Shown: positions 16,140-25,511, numbered from the stretch's first letter. The stretch: 64,000 nucleotides of DNA from Bradyrhizobium sp. 138 (GCF_023074075.1 NZ_JADPKT010000063.1:248001-312000); one strand, 5' to 3'. The notes: a model not told the origin generated them from the sequence alone. Numbers and translations: made by a program.

Positions 16140-18776
16140 ATGACCTCCGAACGCTATAACGCCCGCGACGCCGAACCGCGCTGGCAACGCCTCTGGGACG
16201 AACAGGCGATCTTCGTCTCGCGCAACGACGATGCGCGGCCGAAATACTATGTGCTCGAGATGTTCCCCTACCCGTCCGGGCGCATCCATATCGGCCATGT
16301 CCGGAATTATACGCTCGGCGACGTGCTGGCCCGCTTCATGCGCGCCAAGGGGTTCAACGTGCTGCACCCCATGGGCTGGGACGCCTTCGGCCTGCCGGCC
16401 GAGAATGCCGCGATCGAGCGCAAGGTCGCGCCGAAGGCCTGGACCTACGACAACATCGCCGCGATGAAGAAGCAGCTCCGCTCGATCGGGCTGTCGCTGG
16501 ACTGGTCGCGCGAATTCGCGACCTGCGATCCCAGCTACTACAAGCATCAGCAGAAGATGTTCCTGGACATGCTCGCCGCGGGCCTCGCCGAGCGCGAGAA
16601 GCGCAAGCTCAACTGGGATCCGGTCGACATGACCGTGCTCGCCAACGAGCAGGTCATCGACGGCCGCGGCTGGCGCTCCGGTGCGATCGTCGAGCAGCGC
16701 GAGATGAGCCAGTGGGTCTTCAAGATCACGAAGTACTCGCAGGAATTGCTGTCGGCACTGGATGGGCTGGACCGCTGGCCTGACAAGGTGCGGCTGATGC
16801 AGCGCAACTGGATCGGCCGCTCCGAAGGCCTGCTGGTCCGCTTTGCGCTGGATGCGGCGACGACGCCGGCCGGCGAGAGCGAGCTGAAGATATTCACGAC
16901 GCGCCCGGACACGCTGTTCGGCGCGAAGTTCATGGCGATCTCCGCGGATCATCCACTGGCGCAGGCAGCCGCCGCGAAGAATCCGAAGCTCGCGGAATTC
17001 ATCGCCGACATCAAGAAGATCGGCACCGCACAGTCGATCATCGACACCGCGGAGAAGCAGGGTTTCGACACCGGCATCCGCGCGGTGCATCCGTTCGATC
17101 CCTCCTGGAAGCTGCCGGTCTATGTCGCCAATTTTGTGCTGATGGAGTACGGCACCGGCGCCATCTTCGGCTGTCCGGCGCACGACCAGCGCGACCTCGA
17201 CTTCGTCAACAAGTACAATCTCGGCAACACGCCCGTCGTGTGCCCCGAGGGCCAAGACCCGAAGACGTTCGTGATCACCGATACCGCCTATGACGGTGAC
17301 GGCCGCATGATCAATTCGCGCTTCCTCGACGGCATGACGATCGATCAGGCCAAGGACGAAGTTGCAAAACGTCTGGAAAACGAGTTGCGCGGCAACGCGC
17401 CGGTCGGCGAGCGGCAGGTGAACTTCCGCCTGCGCGACTGGGGCATCTCGCGCCAGCGCTATTGGGGCTGCCCGATCCCGGTCATCCATTGTCCAACGTG
17501 CGACGTGGTCCCGGTGCCGGACGCCGACCTGCCGGTGGTGCTGCCGGAGGATGTCAGCTTCGACAGACCGGGCAACGCGCTGGATCACCATCCGACGTGG
17601 AAGCACGTCACCTGTCCGAAATGCGGTGGCAAGGCCCAGCGCGAAACCGACACCATGGACACTTTCGTGGATTCGTCCTGGTATTTCGCCCGCTTCACCG
17701 ATCCCTGGAACGAGAACGCGCCGACGACGCCCGCCGTCGCCAACCGGATGCTCCCGGTCGACCAGTATATCGGCGGCGTCGAGCACGCGATCCTGCATCT
17801 GCTCTACAGCCGCTTCTTCACCCGCGCGATGAAGGCGACCGGACATATCGGCATGGACGAGCCGTTCGCCGGCATGTTCACCCAGGGCATGGTGGTACAC
17901 GAGACCTACCAGAAGGCCGACGGCACTTATGTGCAGCCGGCCGAGGTCAAGGTCGAGGTCGGCGGCAACGGACGCCGCGCCACGCTGCTCGGCACAGGCG
18001 AGGACATCCAGATCGGCCCGATCGAGAAGATGTCGAAGTCGAAGAAGAACACGGTCGACCCCGACGACATCATCGAGACCTACGGCGCCGACGTCGCCCG
18101 CTGGTTCATGCTGTCGGACTCCCCGCCCGACCGCGACGTGATCTGGAGCGATGAGCGCGTCCAGGGCGCCTCGCGCTTCGTGCAGCGGCTGTGGCGGCTG
18201 GTGAACGATTCCGTCGAGGTCGGCAAGGGCGCGCCGGCGGCCCGACCGGCCAGCTTCGGCCCCGATGCCACAGCCTTGCGCAAAGCCGCCCATGGTGCGC
18301 TGGACAAAGTCACCACCGGGATCGAGCGGCTGCACTTCAACGTCTGCCTCGCCCATATCCGCGAGTTCGCCAATACCTTCTCGGAGATCCTGCAGCGCCC
18401 CGGCCAGCCGGCGGCCAACCTCCCGCCAGATTTGGCCTGGGCGATCCGGGAGGCCGGCCAGATCCTGGTCCAGCTGTTCTCCCCGATGATGCCGCACCTC
18501 GCCGAGGAGTGCTGGCAGGTTTTGGGCCAGAGCGGGCTGGTTTCCGAGGCCAATTGGCCCCAAATCGAACGCGATTTGCTGGTTGAAGACAGCGTGACCC
18601 TTGTGGTCCAGGTCAATGGCAAGAAGCGGGGTGAGGTCACAGTTGCAACAGCGGCCCAGAATCCGGAAATCGAGGCTGCCGTTTTGGCCCTCGATGCGGT
18701 AAAGCTGGCCCTGGACGGCAAGCCCGTCCGCAAGGTGATCATCGTCCCCAAGAGGATCGTAAATGTTGTCGGCTAG
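16140..18776 (+). CDS. leuS: Leucyl-tRNA synthetase
   Basis: Class Ia aminoacyl-tRNA synthetase, 878 residues, normal bacterial length. The HIGH motif is HIGH at 50-53 (SGRIHIGHVRNYT) and KMSKS lies at 630-634. The editing (CP1) domain is present, with FTTRPDTLFGAKFM and MEYGTGAIFGCPAHDQRD. The C-terminal VQVNGKKRGEV domain closes the protein. It heads the widely conserved leuS-lptE-holA order and overlaps lptE by 14 bases. Confidence 0.98.
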   Translation: MTSERYNARDAEPRWQRLWDEQAIFVSRNDDARPKYYVLEMFPYPSGRIHIGHVRNYTLGDVLARFMRAKGFNVLHPMGWDAFGLPAENAAIERKVAPKAWTYDNIAAMKKQLRSIGLSLDWSREFATCDPSYYKHQQKMFLDMLAAGLAEREKRKLNWDPVDMTVLANEQVIDGRGWRSGAIVEQREMSQWVFKITKYSQELLSALDGLDRWPDKVRLMQRNWIGRSEGLLVRFALDAATTPAGESELKIFTTRPDTLFGAKFMAISADHPLAQAAAAKNPKLAEFIADIKKIGTAQSIIDTAEKQGFDTGIRAVHPFDPSWKLPVYVANFVLMEYGTGAIFGCPAHDQRDLDFVNKYNLGNTPVVCPEGQDPKTFVITDTAYDGDGRMINSRFLDGMTIDQAKDEVAKRLENELRGNAPVGERQVNFRLRDWGISRQRYWGCPIPVIHCPTCDVVPVPDADLPVVLPEDVSFDRPGNALDHHPTWKHVTCPKCGGKAQRETDTMDTFVDSSWYFARFTDPWNENAPTTPAVANRMLPVDQYIGGVEHAILHLLYSRFFTRAMKATGHIGMDEPFAGMFTQGMVVHETYQKADGTYVQPAEVKVEVGGNGRRATLLGTGEDIQIGPIEKMSKSKKNTVDPDDIIETYGADVARWFMLSDSPPDRDVIWSDERVQGASRFVQRLWRLVNDSVEVGKGAPAARPASFGPDATALRKAAHGALDKVTTGIERLHFNVCLAHIREFANTFSEILQRPGQPAANLPPDLAWAIREAGQILVQLFSPMMPHLAEECWQVLGQSGLVSEANWPQIERDLLVEDSVTLVVQVNGKKRGEVTVATAAQNPEIEAAVLALDAVKLALDGKPVRKVIIVPKRIVNVVG

Positions 18777-19314
18777 GATCCGCATCGCAGCCCGCTTGCT
18801 GGCGGTCGCCGCCTTGGCCGCGCTGACGGCCGGCTGCTTCCAGCCGATGTATGCCGAGCGAAGCGACGGCACCCCCGGCCTGCGCGAGAAGCTGATGGGC
18901 ATCGAGCTGCCTCCCATCAACAAGCCCAATGCCTCCCGCGAGGCCCGCGTCGGCGTCGAAATCCGCAACGCGCTCGCCTTCAAGCTTTACGGGAGCGCGA
19001 CAGGCATGCCGCCGACCCACAAGCTGGACATCCGCTTCACCACCAGCCGTTCCTCGCTGATCGTCAGCGCCATGACGGGACTGCCGACCAGCGAAAATCT
19101 CGGTATCGACGCCCAGTACAATCTGGTCGAGGTCGCGACCGGCAGGTCGGTCATGACCGGCTCGACCTTCTCCCGCGTGTCCTACGACATGCCGGGGTCC
19201 TATCAGCGCTTCTCGCGCACCCGCGCCGTGCGCGATGCCGAGGATCGCGCCGCCAACGAGATCGCCGAGAACATCACAACCCGGCTTGCCTCGTTCTTCA
19301 CTGCCGGCACGTAA
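18763..19314 (+). CDS. lptE: LPS-assembly lipoprotein LptE
   Basis: Outer-membrane lipoprotein that plugs LptD during lipopolysaccharide export. The 183 residues begin with a lipoprotein signal whose lipobox is LTAG-C25, followed by FQPMYAER, the usual LptE opening. The body (IELPPI, RVGVEIRNALAFKL, LDIRFTTSRSSLIV) fits the alphaproteobacterial LptE type. The start overlaps leuS by 14 bases, which suggests translational coupling. Identification leans on lipobox, length and position between leuS and holA, since the family is poorly conserved. Confidence 0.9.
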   Translation: MLSARIRIAARLLAVAALAALTAGCFQPMYAERSDGTPGLREKLMGIELPPINKPNASREARVGVEIRNALAFKLYGSATGMPPTHKLDIRFTTSRSSLIVSAMTGLPTSENLGIDAQYNLVEVATGRSVMTGSTFSRVSYDMPGSYQRFSRTRAVRDAEDRAANEIAENITTRLASFFTAGT

Positions 19315-19323
19315 ATCACTCCA

Positions 19324-19433
19324 GTCATTCCGGGGCGCCCGCAGGACGAACCCGGAATCTCGATCTCCAACCTCTGGATTCTCTGGTGCGCAATTGCGCA
19401 CCGTAGTTCGCGCGCTGCGCGCCCCGGAATGAC
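19324..19433. repeat. Palindromic repeat with TCATTCCGGGG ends between lptE and holA
   Basis: Outer arms GTCATTCCGGGGCGC (19324-19338) and its exact complement (19419-19433) enclose a second perfect palindrome, GGTGCGCAATTGCGCACC (19385-19402). The element fills almost the entire lptE-holA gap and ends just before the holA start. Confidence 0.85.
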
Positions 19434-19444
19434 GATTGAGCCCG

Positions 19445-20473
19445 ATGGTCGCGCTGCGCGGAAAAGAGATCGACGCCTTCCTTGCCCGTCCTGATGCGGG
19501 CCGTCCGATCATCCTGCTCTACGGCCCTGACGCCGGCCTCGTGCGCGAGCGCGCCGATGCGCTGATCGCCTCTGCCGTGGACGATCCCAACGATCCCTTT
19601 TCACTGGTCAAGCTGGATGGCGACGAGCTCTCCGCCGAGCCGTCCCGCCTCGTCGACGAAGCCATGACCGTGCCGCTGTTCGGCGGTCGCCGCGCGATCC
19701 GCATCCGGGCCGGCTCGCGCAGCTTTGCCAGCGGCGTCGACACGCTCGCAGAGATGAGCGTGAAGGATTGCCGCATCGTGATTGAGGCGGGCGAGCTGCG
19801 CCCGGAATCGCCCCTGCGCAAAGCCTGCGAACGCGCCAAGACCGCGGTGGCGATCGGCTGCTATCCCGACACCGAGCGTGATCTCGCCAAGCTGATGGAG
19901 GACGAGCTCCGTATCGCCAATTTGCGCATTGCGCAGGAGGCTCGCGCGGCGCTGATGTCGTTCCTCGGCGGCGATCGCCAGGCCTCGCGCAACGAGCTGC
20001 GCAAGCTCACGCTCTACGCGCATGGCAAAGGCGAGATTACGCTGGACGACGTGATGTCCGTGGTCGCCGATGCCTCCGAGCTGAAGCTCGATCCGATCGT
20101 CGACGGCGCCTTTGCCGGCCGGCCCGACATCGTCGAGACCGAATTCGCCAAGGCGATGATCGCCGGCACCTATCCCGGCGTGATCATCTCGGCAGCGCAG
20201 CGCCAGGCCGCGTGGCTGCACAAATCGGCGCTGGCCATCGCCGACGGCCAACCTGCCTCGGCGGTGCTCGATAGCGGCTATCCGCGCCTGCACTTTTCGC
20301 GAAAGCCCGCGGTCGAAACCGCGCTACGCAATTTCAGCGTGGCACGGCTCGCCGCCATCATCGAGCAGCTGGCGACCGCCGCGCTCGACACCCGCAAGCA
20401 ATCCACGCTCGCCGCCGCCATCGCCCAGCGCACGCTGATGGCGATCGCCGCGAATGCGAAGCGGCGGGGATAG
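19445..20473 (+). CDS. holA: DNA polymerase III subunit delta (clamp-loader wrench)
   Basis: A 342-residue clamp-loader subunit that opens the beta clamp. Recognisable segments are ILLYGPDAGLVRERADAL near the N-terminus, FGGRRAIRIR, and the C-terminal helical domain (RLAAIIEQLATAALDTRKQ). The ATG at 19445 is chosen; a TTG at 19436 in the same frame lies closer to the palindrome and is less likely. Position after leuS-lptE is the conserved proteobacterial arrangement. The intergenic palindrome may partly isolate it from lptE. Confidence 0.93.
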   Translation: MVALRGKEIDAFLARPDAGRPIILLYGPDAGLVRERADALIASAVDDPNDPFSLVKLDGDELSAEPSRLVDEAMTVPLFGGRRAIRIRAGSRSFASGVDTLAEMSVKDCRIVIEAGELRPESPLRKACERAKTAVAIGCYPDTERDLAKLMEDELRIANLRIAQEARAALMSFLGGDRQASRNELRKLTLYAHGKGEITLDDVMSVVADASELKLDPIVDGAFAGRPDIVETEFAKAMIAGTYPGVIISAAQRQAAWLHKSALAIADGQPASAVLDSGYPRLHFSRKPAVETALRNFSVARLAAIIEQLATAALDTRKQSTLAAAIAQRTLMAIAANAKRRG

Positions 20474-20860
20474 GCCGAACGCTCTCGTGCCCCGGACGCA
20501 GCAGCGCTTCCTAGCGGTGCGCTGCAGAGCCGGGGCCCATGCCTCTGCGATTTCGTTCTTGGCCTTCTGGATCCGGGCTCAGCGCAGCAACGCTGCGCGT
20601 TGCAGCGCGTCCGGGACACGAGAATGGACAACGGTGCGCTCGCAATGACGTTGTGGAAGCAGTGCGCCCGCAATGATGGAGAAAAACGCCAAACCGTCAT
20701 CCTGAGGTGCTCGTCTTGCGAAGCAAGGCGAGCCTCGAAGGATGAACGGCCCCGATGCAGCCGGGCCGTCGCCCTTCGAGGGCCGCTGAAGAAGCGGCCA
20801 CCTCCAGCGACAACGGCTTCGCCGTTGCGCGGGGGTGACGGTGATAGGGAGTCGGTGCGC
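20474..20860. repeat. Repeat-filled intergenic region between holA and parB
   Basis: A 387-base stretch without a gene. It holds a large imperfect palindrome whose ends are TCTCGTGCCCCGGACGC (20483-20499) and its near complement (20607-20623), with an inner GCAGCG-rich hairpin. A separate CGTCATCCTGAGGTGCTC...CGAAGGATGA repeat follows at about 20695-20750. The two are different families from those elsewhere in the window. The convergent ends of holA and parB flank it. Confidence 0.7.
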
Positions 20861-21748
20861 TTAGAGCGCGCCCTTGGCCAACCGCTTCATCACCTCGTCG
20901 AGCTGATCGAGGTTGCGATAGTTGATCTGGACCGAGCCGCCGGGATCGCGGTGACTGACGGTGACCTTGAGGCCGAGCGCGTCGCTGACGCGCTTCTCCA
21001 GATCGATCGTGTCGGGGTCCTTCTCTTTGCCGCTGGTCGCGCGCGCCTTTTGCGGCTTGCGCTCCGGCACGCCCTCTTCATGCGCAAGCGCCTCGGCCTG
21101 GCGGACATTGAGGCCCTCCTCGACGATGCGCTTGGCGGCCGCGAGCGGATCGGGCACGCCGATCAGCGCGCGGGCGTGGCCGGCGGTCAGCTCGCCGGTC
21201 GCGATGAAGGCCTGCACCTCGGCCGGCAATTTCGTCAGCCGCATCATGTTGGCGACGTGGCTGCGGCTCTTGCCGATGACCTTTGCGATGTCGTCCTGGC
21301 TGCGTTTGAACTCGTTGGCGAGCGCGTGATAGCCCTGCGCCTCTTCCATCGGGTTGAGATCTTCGCGTTGCACGTTCTCGACGATCGCGAACTCGAGCGC
21401 GTCGCTGTCGCTGATGTCGACCGGCACGATCGGCACTTCGTGCAGGCCGGCCATTTGCGAAGCGCGCCAGCGCCGCTCGCCGGCGATGATCTCGTAGCGG
21501 TCCTGTGCGCCCTTCACCGGACGCACCACGATCGGCTGGATCACGCCATGCTGCTTGATGGACTCGCTAAGCTCCCTCAGCTCGGCGTCCGAAAAGGTGC
21601 GGCGCGGATTGCGCGGATTGGCCTTGATGAACTCGATCGGCACCTTGCGCTGCGCGCGCGGACGATCGACATGCTGGGCCTCGCCGCCGACATCGCCGAT
21701 CAGACTTGCAAGACCCCGGCCCAGTCGCGAACGCGCTTCATCGGCCAT
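20861..21748 (-). CDS. parB: Chromosome-partitioning protein ParB
   Basis: CTP-dependent DNA clamp that loads at parS and spreads along DNA. The 295 residues open with MADEARSRLGRGLASLIGD, followed by the CTP-binding GERRWRA box (90-96), the helix-turn-helix region (SQDDIAKVIGKSRSHVANMMRL) and the C-terminal dimer domain. The ATG at 21748 has GGGAG seven bases upstream and begins at the conserved family start; the frame extends 20 residues further upstream without support. parA lies upstream on the same strand, separated by 136 bases that carry two palindromes. parS sites lie 1.6-4.1 kb away. Confidence 0.97.
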   Translation of the reverse strand: MADEARSRLGRGLASLIGDVGGEAQHVDRPRAQRKVPIEFIKANPRNPRRTFSDAELRELSESIKQHGVIQPIVVRPVKGAQDRYEIIAGERRWRASQMAGLHEVPIVPVDISDSDALEFAIVENVQREDLNPMEEAQGYHALANEFKRSQDDIAKVIGKSRSHVANMMRLTKLPAEVQAFIATGELTAGHARALIGVPDPLAAAKRIVEEGLNVRQAEALAHEEGVPERKPQKARATSGKEKDPDTIDLEKRVSDALGLKVTVSHRDPGGSVQINYRNLDQLDEVMKRLAKGAL

Positions 21749-21800
21749 TGCCAGCTCCCTTGGATTCACGGTGCAGCACTCCAGAACTGAATTCTCGTAG

Positions 21801-21873
21801 GTGGGCAAAGCGAAGCGTGCCCACCGGTTGTGTGCGAAAGATGGTGGGCACGGCGAAGACGCCTTTGCCCACC
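21801..21873. repeat. Two GTGGGCA-family palindromes between parA and parB
   Basis: Copies at 21801-21825 and 21843-21873 belong to the same family as those at 8357-8514. They occupy most of the parA-parB gap, inside what is normally a tight operon. Confidence 0.85.
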
Positions 21874-21884
21874 CTACGGCAGCG

Positions 21885-22763
21885 TCAATGCGTCGTTCGC
21901 AGCTCGCGCTCGCGCTGGATGACTTCGGTGGCGAGCCGCAAATACGCTTCGCTACCGACGCATTTGAGATCGTAGACCAGCACCGGCTTGCCGTAGGACG
22001 GCGCTTCCGAGATGCGCACGTTGCGCGGGATCATGGTCTTGTAGACCTTCTCGCCCATGAACTGACGGACGTCGGCGACGACCTGGTTCGAGAGGTTGTT
22101 GCGCGAGTCGAACATGGTCAGCACGATGCCGTGGATCGACAGGTTCGGATTGAGTGTCGAGCGCACCTGCTCCACGGTCTGCAGCAATTGCGACAGACCT
22201 TCGAGCGCGAAGAACTCGCACTGCAGCGGCACCAGGATCGCATCGGACGCCGCCATCGCGTTCACCGTGAGCAGGTTGAGCGAAGGCGGGCAGTCGATCA
22301 GCACATAGGTGTAGTCGGCATCCGGCGAGACGTTGTTGTTGAGCGCGCCGATCGCGTCGCGCAGCTTGAAGGCGCGGCCGGGCGTGGTACCGAGCTCGAG
22401 CTCGAGGCCGGAGAGGTCCATGGTCGAGGGCGCGATGTGCAGCCGCGGCACGGCAGTCGAGACCACGGCTTCACGCAGCGGAGCTTCACCGATCAGCACG
22501 TCGTAGGTCGAGCAGGAGCGGTTGCGACGATCGATGCCGAGACCGGTCGAGGCGTTGCCCTGCGGATCGAGATCGACGATCAGGACACGCTCGCCGATCG
22601 CCGCGAGCGCCGTGCCGAGGTTGATCGCTGTGGTTGTTTTTCCCACACCGCCCTTCTGGTTCGCCAGCGCCAGGATACGCGGGTGGCCGTGCGGGACTTC
22701 GCTGGTCGATTCTTGACCAGGTTCTTGGGTCTGCTCTTGCTGCGGCTCGTCAATCACGGTCAT
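21885..22763 (-). CDS. parA: Chromosome-partitioning ATPase ParA
   Basis: Walker-type ATPase of 292 residues that moves ParB-parS complexes along the nucleoid. The deviant Walker A KGGVGKT (37-43) carries the signature lysine K37. Further motifs are VLIVDLDPQGNASTGLG, YVLIDCPPSLNLLTVNA and SEAPSYGKPV. The N-terminal 28 residues are a Gln/Glu/Pro-rich extension. The stop faces the repeats before parB; rsmG ends 29 bases upstream on the same strand, so mnmG-rsmG-parA-parB reads as one transcription direction. Confidence 0.97.
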   Translation of the reverse strand: MTVIDEPQQEQTQEPGQESTSEVPHGHPRILALANQKGGVGKTTTAINLGTALAAIGERVLIVDLDPQGNASTGLGIDRRNRSCSTYDVLIGEAPLREAVVSTAVPRLHIAPSTMDLSGLELELGTTPGRAFKLRDAIGALNNNVSPDADYTYVLIDCPPSLNLLTVNAMAASDAILVPLQCEFFALEGLSQLLQTVEQVRSTLNPNLSIHGIVLTMFDSRNNLSNQVVADVRQFMGEKVYKTMIPRNVRISEAPSYGKPVLVYDLKCVGSEAYLRLATEVIQRERELRTTH

Positions 22764-22792
22764 CGAATTTCCCCACTCAACCCCTGAGCGCC

Positions 22793-23563
22793 TCAGCTGC
22801 GCCGTTCGGCGGCATTGAGCTCCACGATCCAGCCGTCGCCGGTGCGGCTCCGGTGGAGCTCAGGCTCAATATTCCAATATTTAGCGGCTTCGGTCAATTC
22901 AGCCTCTACATCTTGACCCTTCGGAAACAGCGCCTTTGCGCCCTGGCGCATCAGCGGCTCCGCAAAGCCGATGAGTTGATGTAGCGGAGCCAACGCGCGC
23001 GCGGTGATGCAATCGACGGGGCCGGTGATTCTATCCACATTATCCCCGATCTCAGCGAGATGTACGACTCCCGGCGATGCGGTGACGCGAATCGCCTCGC
23101 GCAGGAACGCCGCCTTCTTGGCGATCCGCTCGACGAGATGGACGGTGGCGCCCGGCGTCCCGGCCATGGCGCAGGCCAGCACGACTCCGGGAAAACCGCC
23201 GCCGCTGCCGAGATCGGCCCAACGTCTTGCAGCGGGTGCGAGATCGATCAGCTGAAGCGAGTCGGCGATGTGCCGGGTCCAGAGGTTTGGCAGGGTCGAG
23301 GGCGCGACCAGATTGGTCTTGGCCTGCCACTCCCGCAGCAGCGCGATGTAGCGGTCAAGCCGGGCTTCCGTTTCATGTGAAACGGGCGCGAGCCTCAGGG
23401 CCTCGCGCTTGTCGGCGGCGATGATGGAATCGAGCACCTGATCGTTGGCGCTGGCCTTGTCGATCTTCGGTTTCGCCGGCGCCGGTTCGGGTCGAGCTGC
23501 GCCCTCGCCTTTTCCTTGTCGTCGCGATAGCGGCCTGTCCCCGCCCGGTCCGCGCTGTTTCAC
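22793..23563 (-). CDS. rsmG: 16S rRNA (guanine527-N7) methyltransferase RsmG (GidB)
   Basis: SAM-dependent enzyme acting on G527 of 16S rRNA. The fold is shown by VSHETEARLDRYIALLREWQAKTNLVAPS, WTRHIADSLQL and the SAM loop DLGSGGGFPGV. From the GTG at 23563 the protein has 256 residues, with an extra 45-residue Pro/Lys/Ala-rich N-terminus; a GTG at 23437 would give the usual length of about 214. The upstream GTG lies inside a parS site. High-GC third positions continue some way upstream of 23437, which favours the longer form. The segment encoding VSHET is itself a degenerate parS. Position after mnmG is the standard one. Confidence 0.92.
   Translation of the reverse strand: MKQRGPGGDRPLSRRQGKGEGAARPEPAPAKPKIDKASANDQVLDSIIAADKREALRLAPVSHETEARLDRYIALLREWQAKTNLVAPSTLPNLWTRHIADSLQLIDLAPAARRWADLGSGGGFPGVVLACAMAGTPGATVHLVERIAKKAAFLREAIRVTASPGVVHLAEIGDNVDRITGPVDCITARALAPLHQLIGFAEPLMRQGAKALFPKGQDVEAELTEAAKYWNIEPELHRSRTGDGWIVELNAAERRS
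23370..23383. promoter_or_regulatory. Degenerate parS-like site inside rsmG
   Basis: GTTTCATGTGAAAC differs from the parS core GTTTCACGTGAAAC by one base and lies in the codons for V-S-H-E-T of RsmG. Lower affinity than the four intergenic sites is expected. Confidence 0.5.
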
Positions 23564-23571
23564 GTGAAACG
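23556..23571. promoter_or_regulatory. parS site between mnmG and rsmG
   Basis: TGTTTCACGTGAAACG matches the ParB-binding consensus TGTTTCACGTGAAACA at 15 of 16 positions. It occupies the gap between the two genes and includes the putative GTG start of rsmG. Confidence 0.9.
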
Positions 23572-23572
23572 C

Positions 23573-25453
23573 CTATGCTATTGCTTTGGAGGTCTTTCGC
23601 GCCTCGCGCCGGAGATAGGCCGCGAGGATGCCCAGCGCAGCCGGCGTCATGCCGTCGATCCGGCCGGCCTGGCCGACCGTGAACGGCCGCGCCTTCTCCA
23701 ACTTGGCTCGCACCTCGTTGGAGAGACCGGGGACGAGGCTGTAATCGACCTCCGACAGCACCAGTCCCTCGTCGCGCCGGAAGGCCTCGACGTCGGCCCT
23801 CTGGCGCTCGAGATAGACATCGTACTTGGCGTCGATCTCGAGATGGGTCGCGATGACGGGGTCGATCCCCGCCAGCTCGGGCCAGATCGCACGAACCTGG
23901 CTCCAGCCGATCTCCGGATAGGCCATCAGCTCGAAGGCCGAACGACGCTGGCCGTCGCGGTTCAGGGACAGGCCGTGCTTGATCGCCTCGTTCGGGGTGA
24001 TCGTCAGCGACTTCGACAGCGCCCTGGCCGCATTCAGGGCGTCCATCTTGGCGCGATGATGCTGGGTCCGGGCATTGCCGACGCAACCGAGCGCAATCCC
24101 CTTCTCGGTCAGGCGCTGATCGGCATTGTCGGCCCTTAGCGTCAGCCGGTACTCGGCCCGCGACGTGAACATCCGATAGGGCTCGCTGATCCCGCGGGTG
24201 ACGAGGTCGTCGATCATCACGCCGAGATAGCCATCGGCCCGATCGAATACCGTCAGCGCGGCGCCACCGGCGGAGAGTGCGGCGTTCAATCCGGCCACGA
24301 TGCCCTGCCCGGCGGCCTCTTCATACCCGGTGGTTCCGTTGATCTGTCCGGCCAGGAACAGACCGCGGAGGCGCTTGGTCTGCAGGGTCGGATCGAGCTC
24401 CCGGGGATCGATGTGGTCGTACTCGATGGCATAACCCGGACGGACCATCTTGACCCGCTCCAGGCCGGGAATGCTGGCGAGGATCGCGAGCTGGACCTCC
24501 TCGGGGAGCGAGGTCGAGATGCCGTTGGGATAGACTGTGCTGTCGTCGAGGCCTTCCGGCTCCAGGAAGATCTGGTGGCCGTCGCGGTCGCCGAAGCGGA
24601 CGATCTTATCCTCGATCGACGGGCAATAGCGCGGTCCGGAGCTCTTGATCTGGCCAGAGTACATCGGAGAGCGATGGACATTGGCGCGGATCACCTCATG
24701 AGTGGCGGCCGTGGTTCGGGTGATCCCGCACTGGATCTGCGGCGTCGTGATCCGCTCGGTCATCACCGAGAAGGGCTCCGGCGGCTCGTCCCCGGGCTGC
24801 ATCTCGACCGCGGACCAGTCGATCGTGGTGCCATCCAGACGCGGCGGGGTTCCGGTCTTGAGCCGCCCAAGGGTGAAGCCGGCACGCTCAAAGGCGGCCG
24901 AAAGACCCATCGCGGGCGCTTCACCGACCCGTCCGGCGGGCCAATTTTGCTCGCCGAGATGGATCAGACCGCGGAGAAAGGTGCCGGTGGTGACGACCAC
25001 AGCCCCTGCCCGAAGCTCGCGGCCGTCCGCCAGGCGAAGACCCGTCACCCGGCCCTCGGCCACGATCAGCTCGTCTGCTTCGCCTTCAACGACGGAAAGA
25101 CCGTCGGTCTGCCGGATCGCGGCCTGCATGGCAGCGGCATAGAGCTTTCGGTCGGCCTGAGCCCGAGGTCCGCGGACCGCCGGACCTTTGCGGCGATTGA
25201 GCACGCGAAACTGGATGCCGCCGGCATCGCCCACGCGACCCATCAGACCATCGAGCGCATCGACTTCGCGAACCAGATGGCCCTTGCCGAGGCCTCCGAT
25301 GGCGGGATTGCAGGACATCGCGCCGACGGTGGAGAAACGGTGCGTCACCAGAGCGGTCGTTGCTCCCATCCGGGCAGACGCAGCCGCGGCTTCACAGCCG
25401 GCGTGGCCGCCGCCAATCACGATGACGTCGAAGCTCTCTCGCTGTGTTCGCAT
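23573..25453 (-). CDS. mnmG: tRNA uridine-5-carboxymethylaminomethyl modification enzyme MnmG (GidA)
   Basis: FAD-dependent partner of MnmE that modifies wobble uridine 34. The 626 residues start with the dinucleotide-binding loop VIVIGGGHAGCE (about 11-21). Family signatures are MSCNPAIGGLGKGHLVREVDALDG and GLFLAGQINGTTGYEEAAGQG. Length is standard. It is flanked by parS sites on both sides and followed by rsmG after nine bases; mnmE lies 441 bases upstream on the same strand. Confidence 0.97.
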   Translation of the reverse strand: MRTQRESFDVIVIGGGHAGCEAAAASARMGATTALVTHRFSTVGAMSCNPAIGGLGKGHLVREVDALDGLMGRVGDAGGIQFRVLNRRKGPAVRGPRAQADRKLYAAAMQAAIRQTDGLSVVEGEADELIVAEGRVTGLRLADGRELRAGAVVVTTGTFLRGLIHLGEQNWPAGRVGEAPAMGLSAAFERAGFTLGRLKTGTPPRLDGTTIDWSAVEMQPGDEPPEPFSVMTERITTPQIQCGITRTTAATHEVIRANVHRSPMYSGQIKSSGPRYCPSIEDKIVRFGDRDGHQIFLEPEGLDDSTVYPNGISTSLPEEVQLAILASIPGLERVKMVRPGYAIEYDHIDPRELDPTLQTKRLRGLFLAGQINGTTGYEEAAGQGIVAGLNAALSAGGAALTVFDRADGYLGVMIDDLVTRGISEPYRMFTSRAEYRLTLRADNADQRLTEKGIALGCVGNARTQHHRAKMDALNAARALSKSLTITPNEAIKHGLSLNRDGQRRSAFELMAYPEIGWSQVRAIWPELAGIDPVIATHLEIDAKYDVYLERQRADVEAFRRDEGLVLSEVDYSLVPGLSNEVRAKLEKARPFTVGQAGRIDGMTPAALGILAAYLRREARKTSKAIA

Positions 25454-25511
25454 GGGCGGACTTCTAGCTCAGAGGCAGGAAAGCCGGAAGTGGAAACTGG
25501 AGGGGGAAGGG

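Noticed and set aside
20454..20860. Frames through the holA-parB gap
   Set aside because: They are built from repeat arms and are not conserved-looking proteins.
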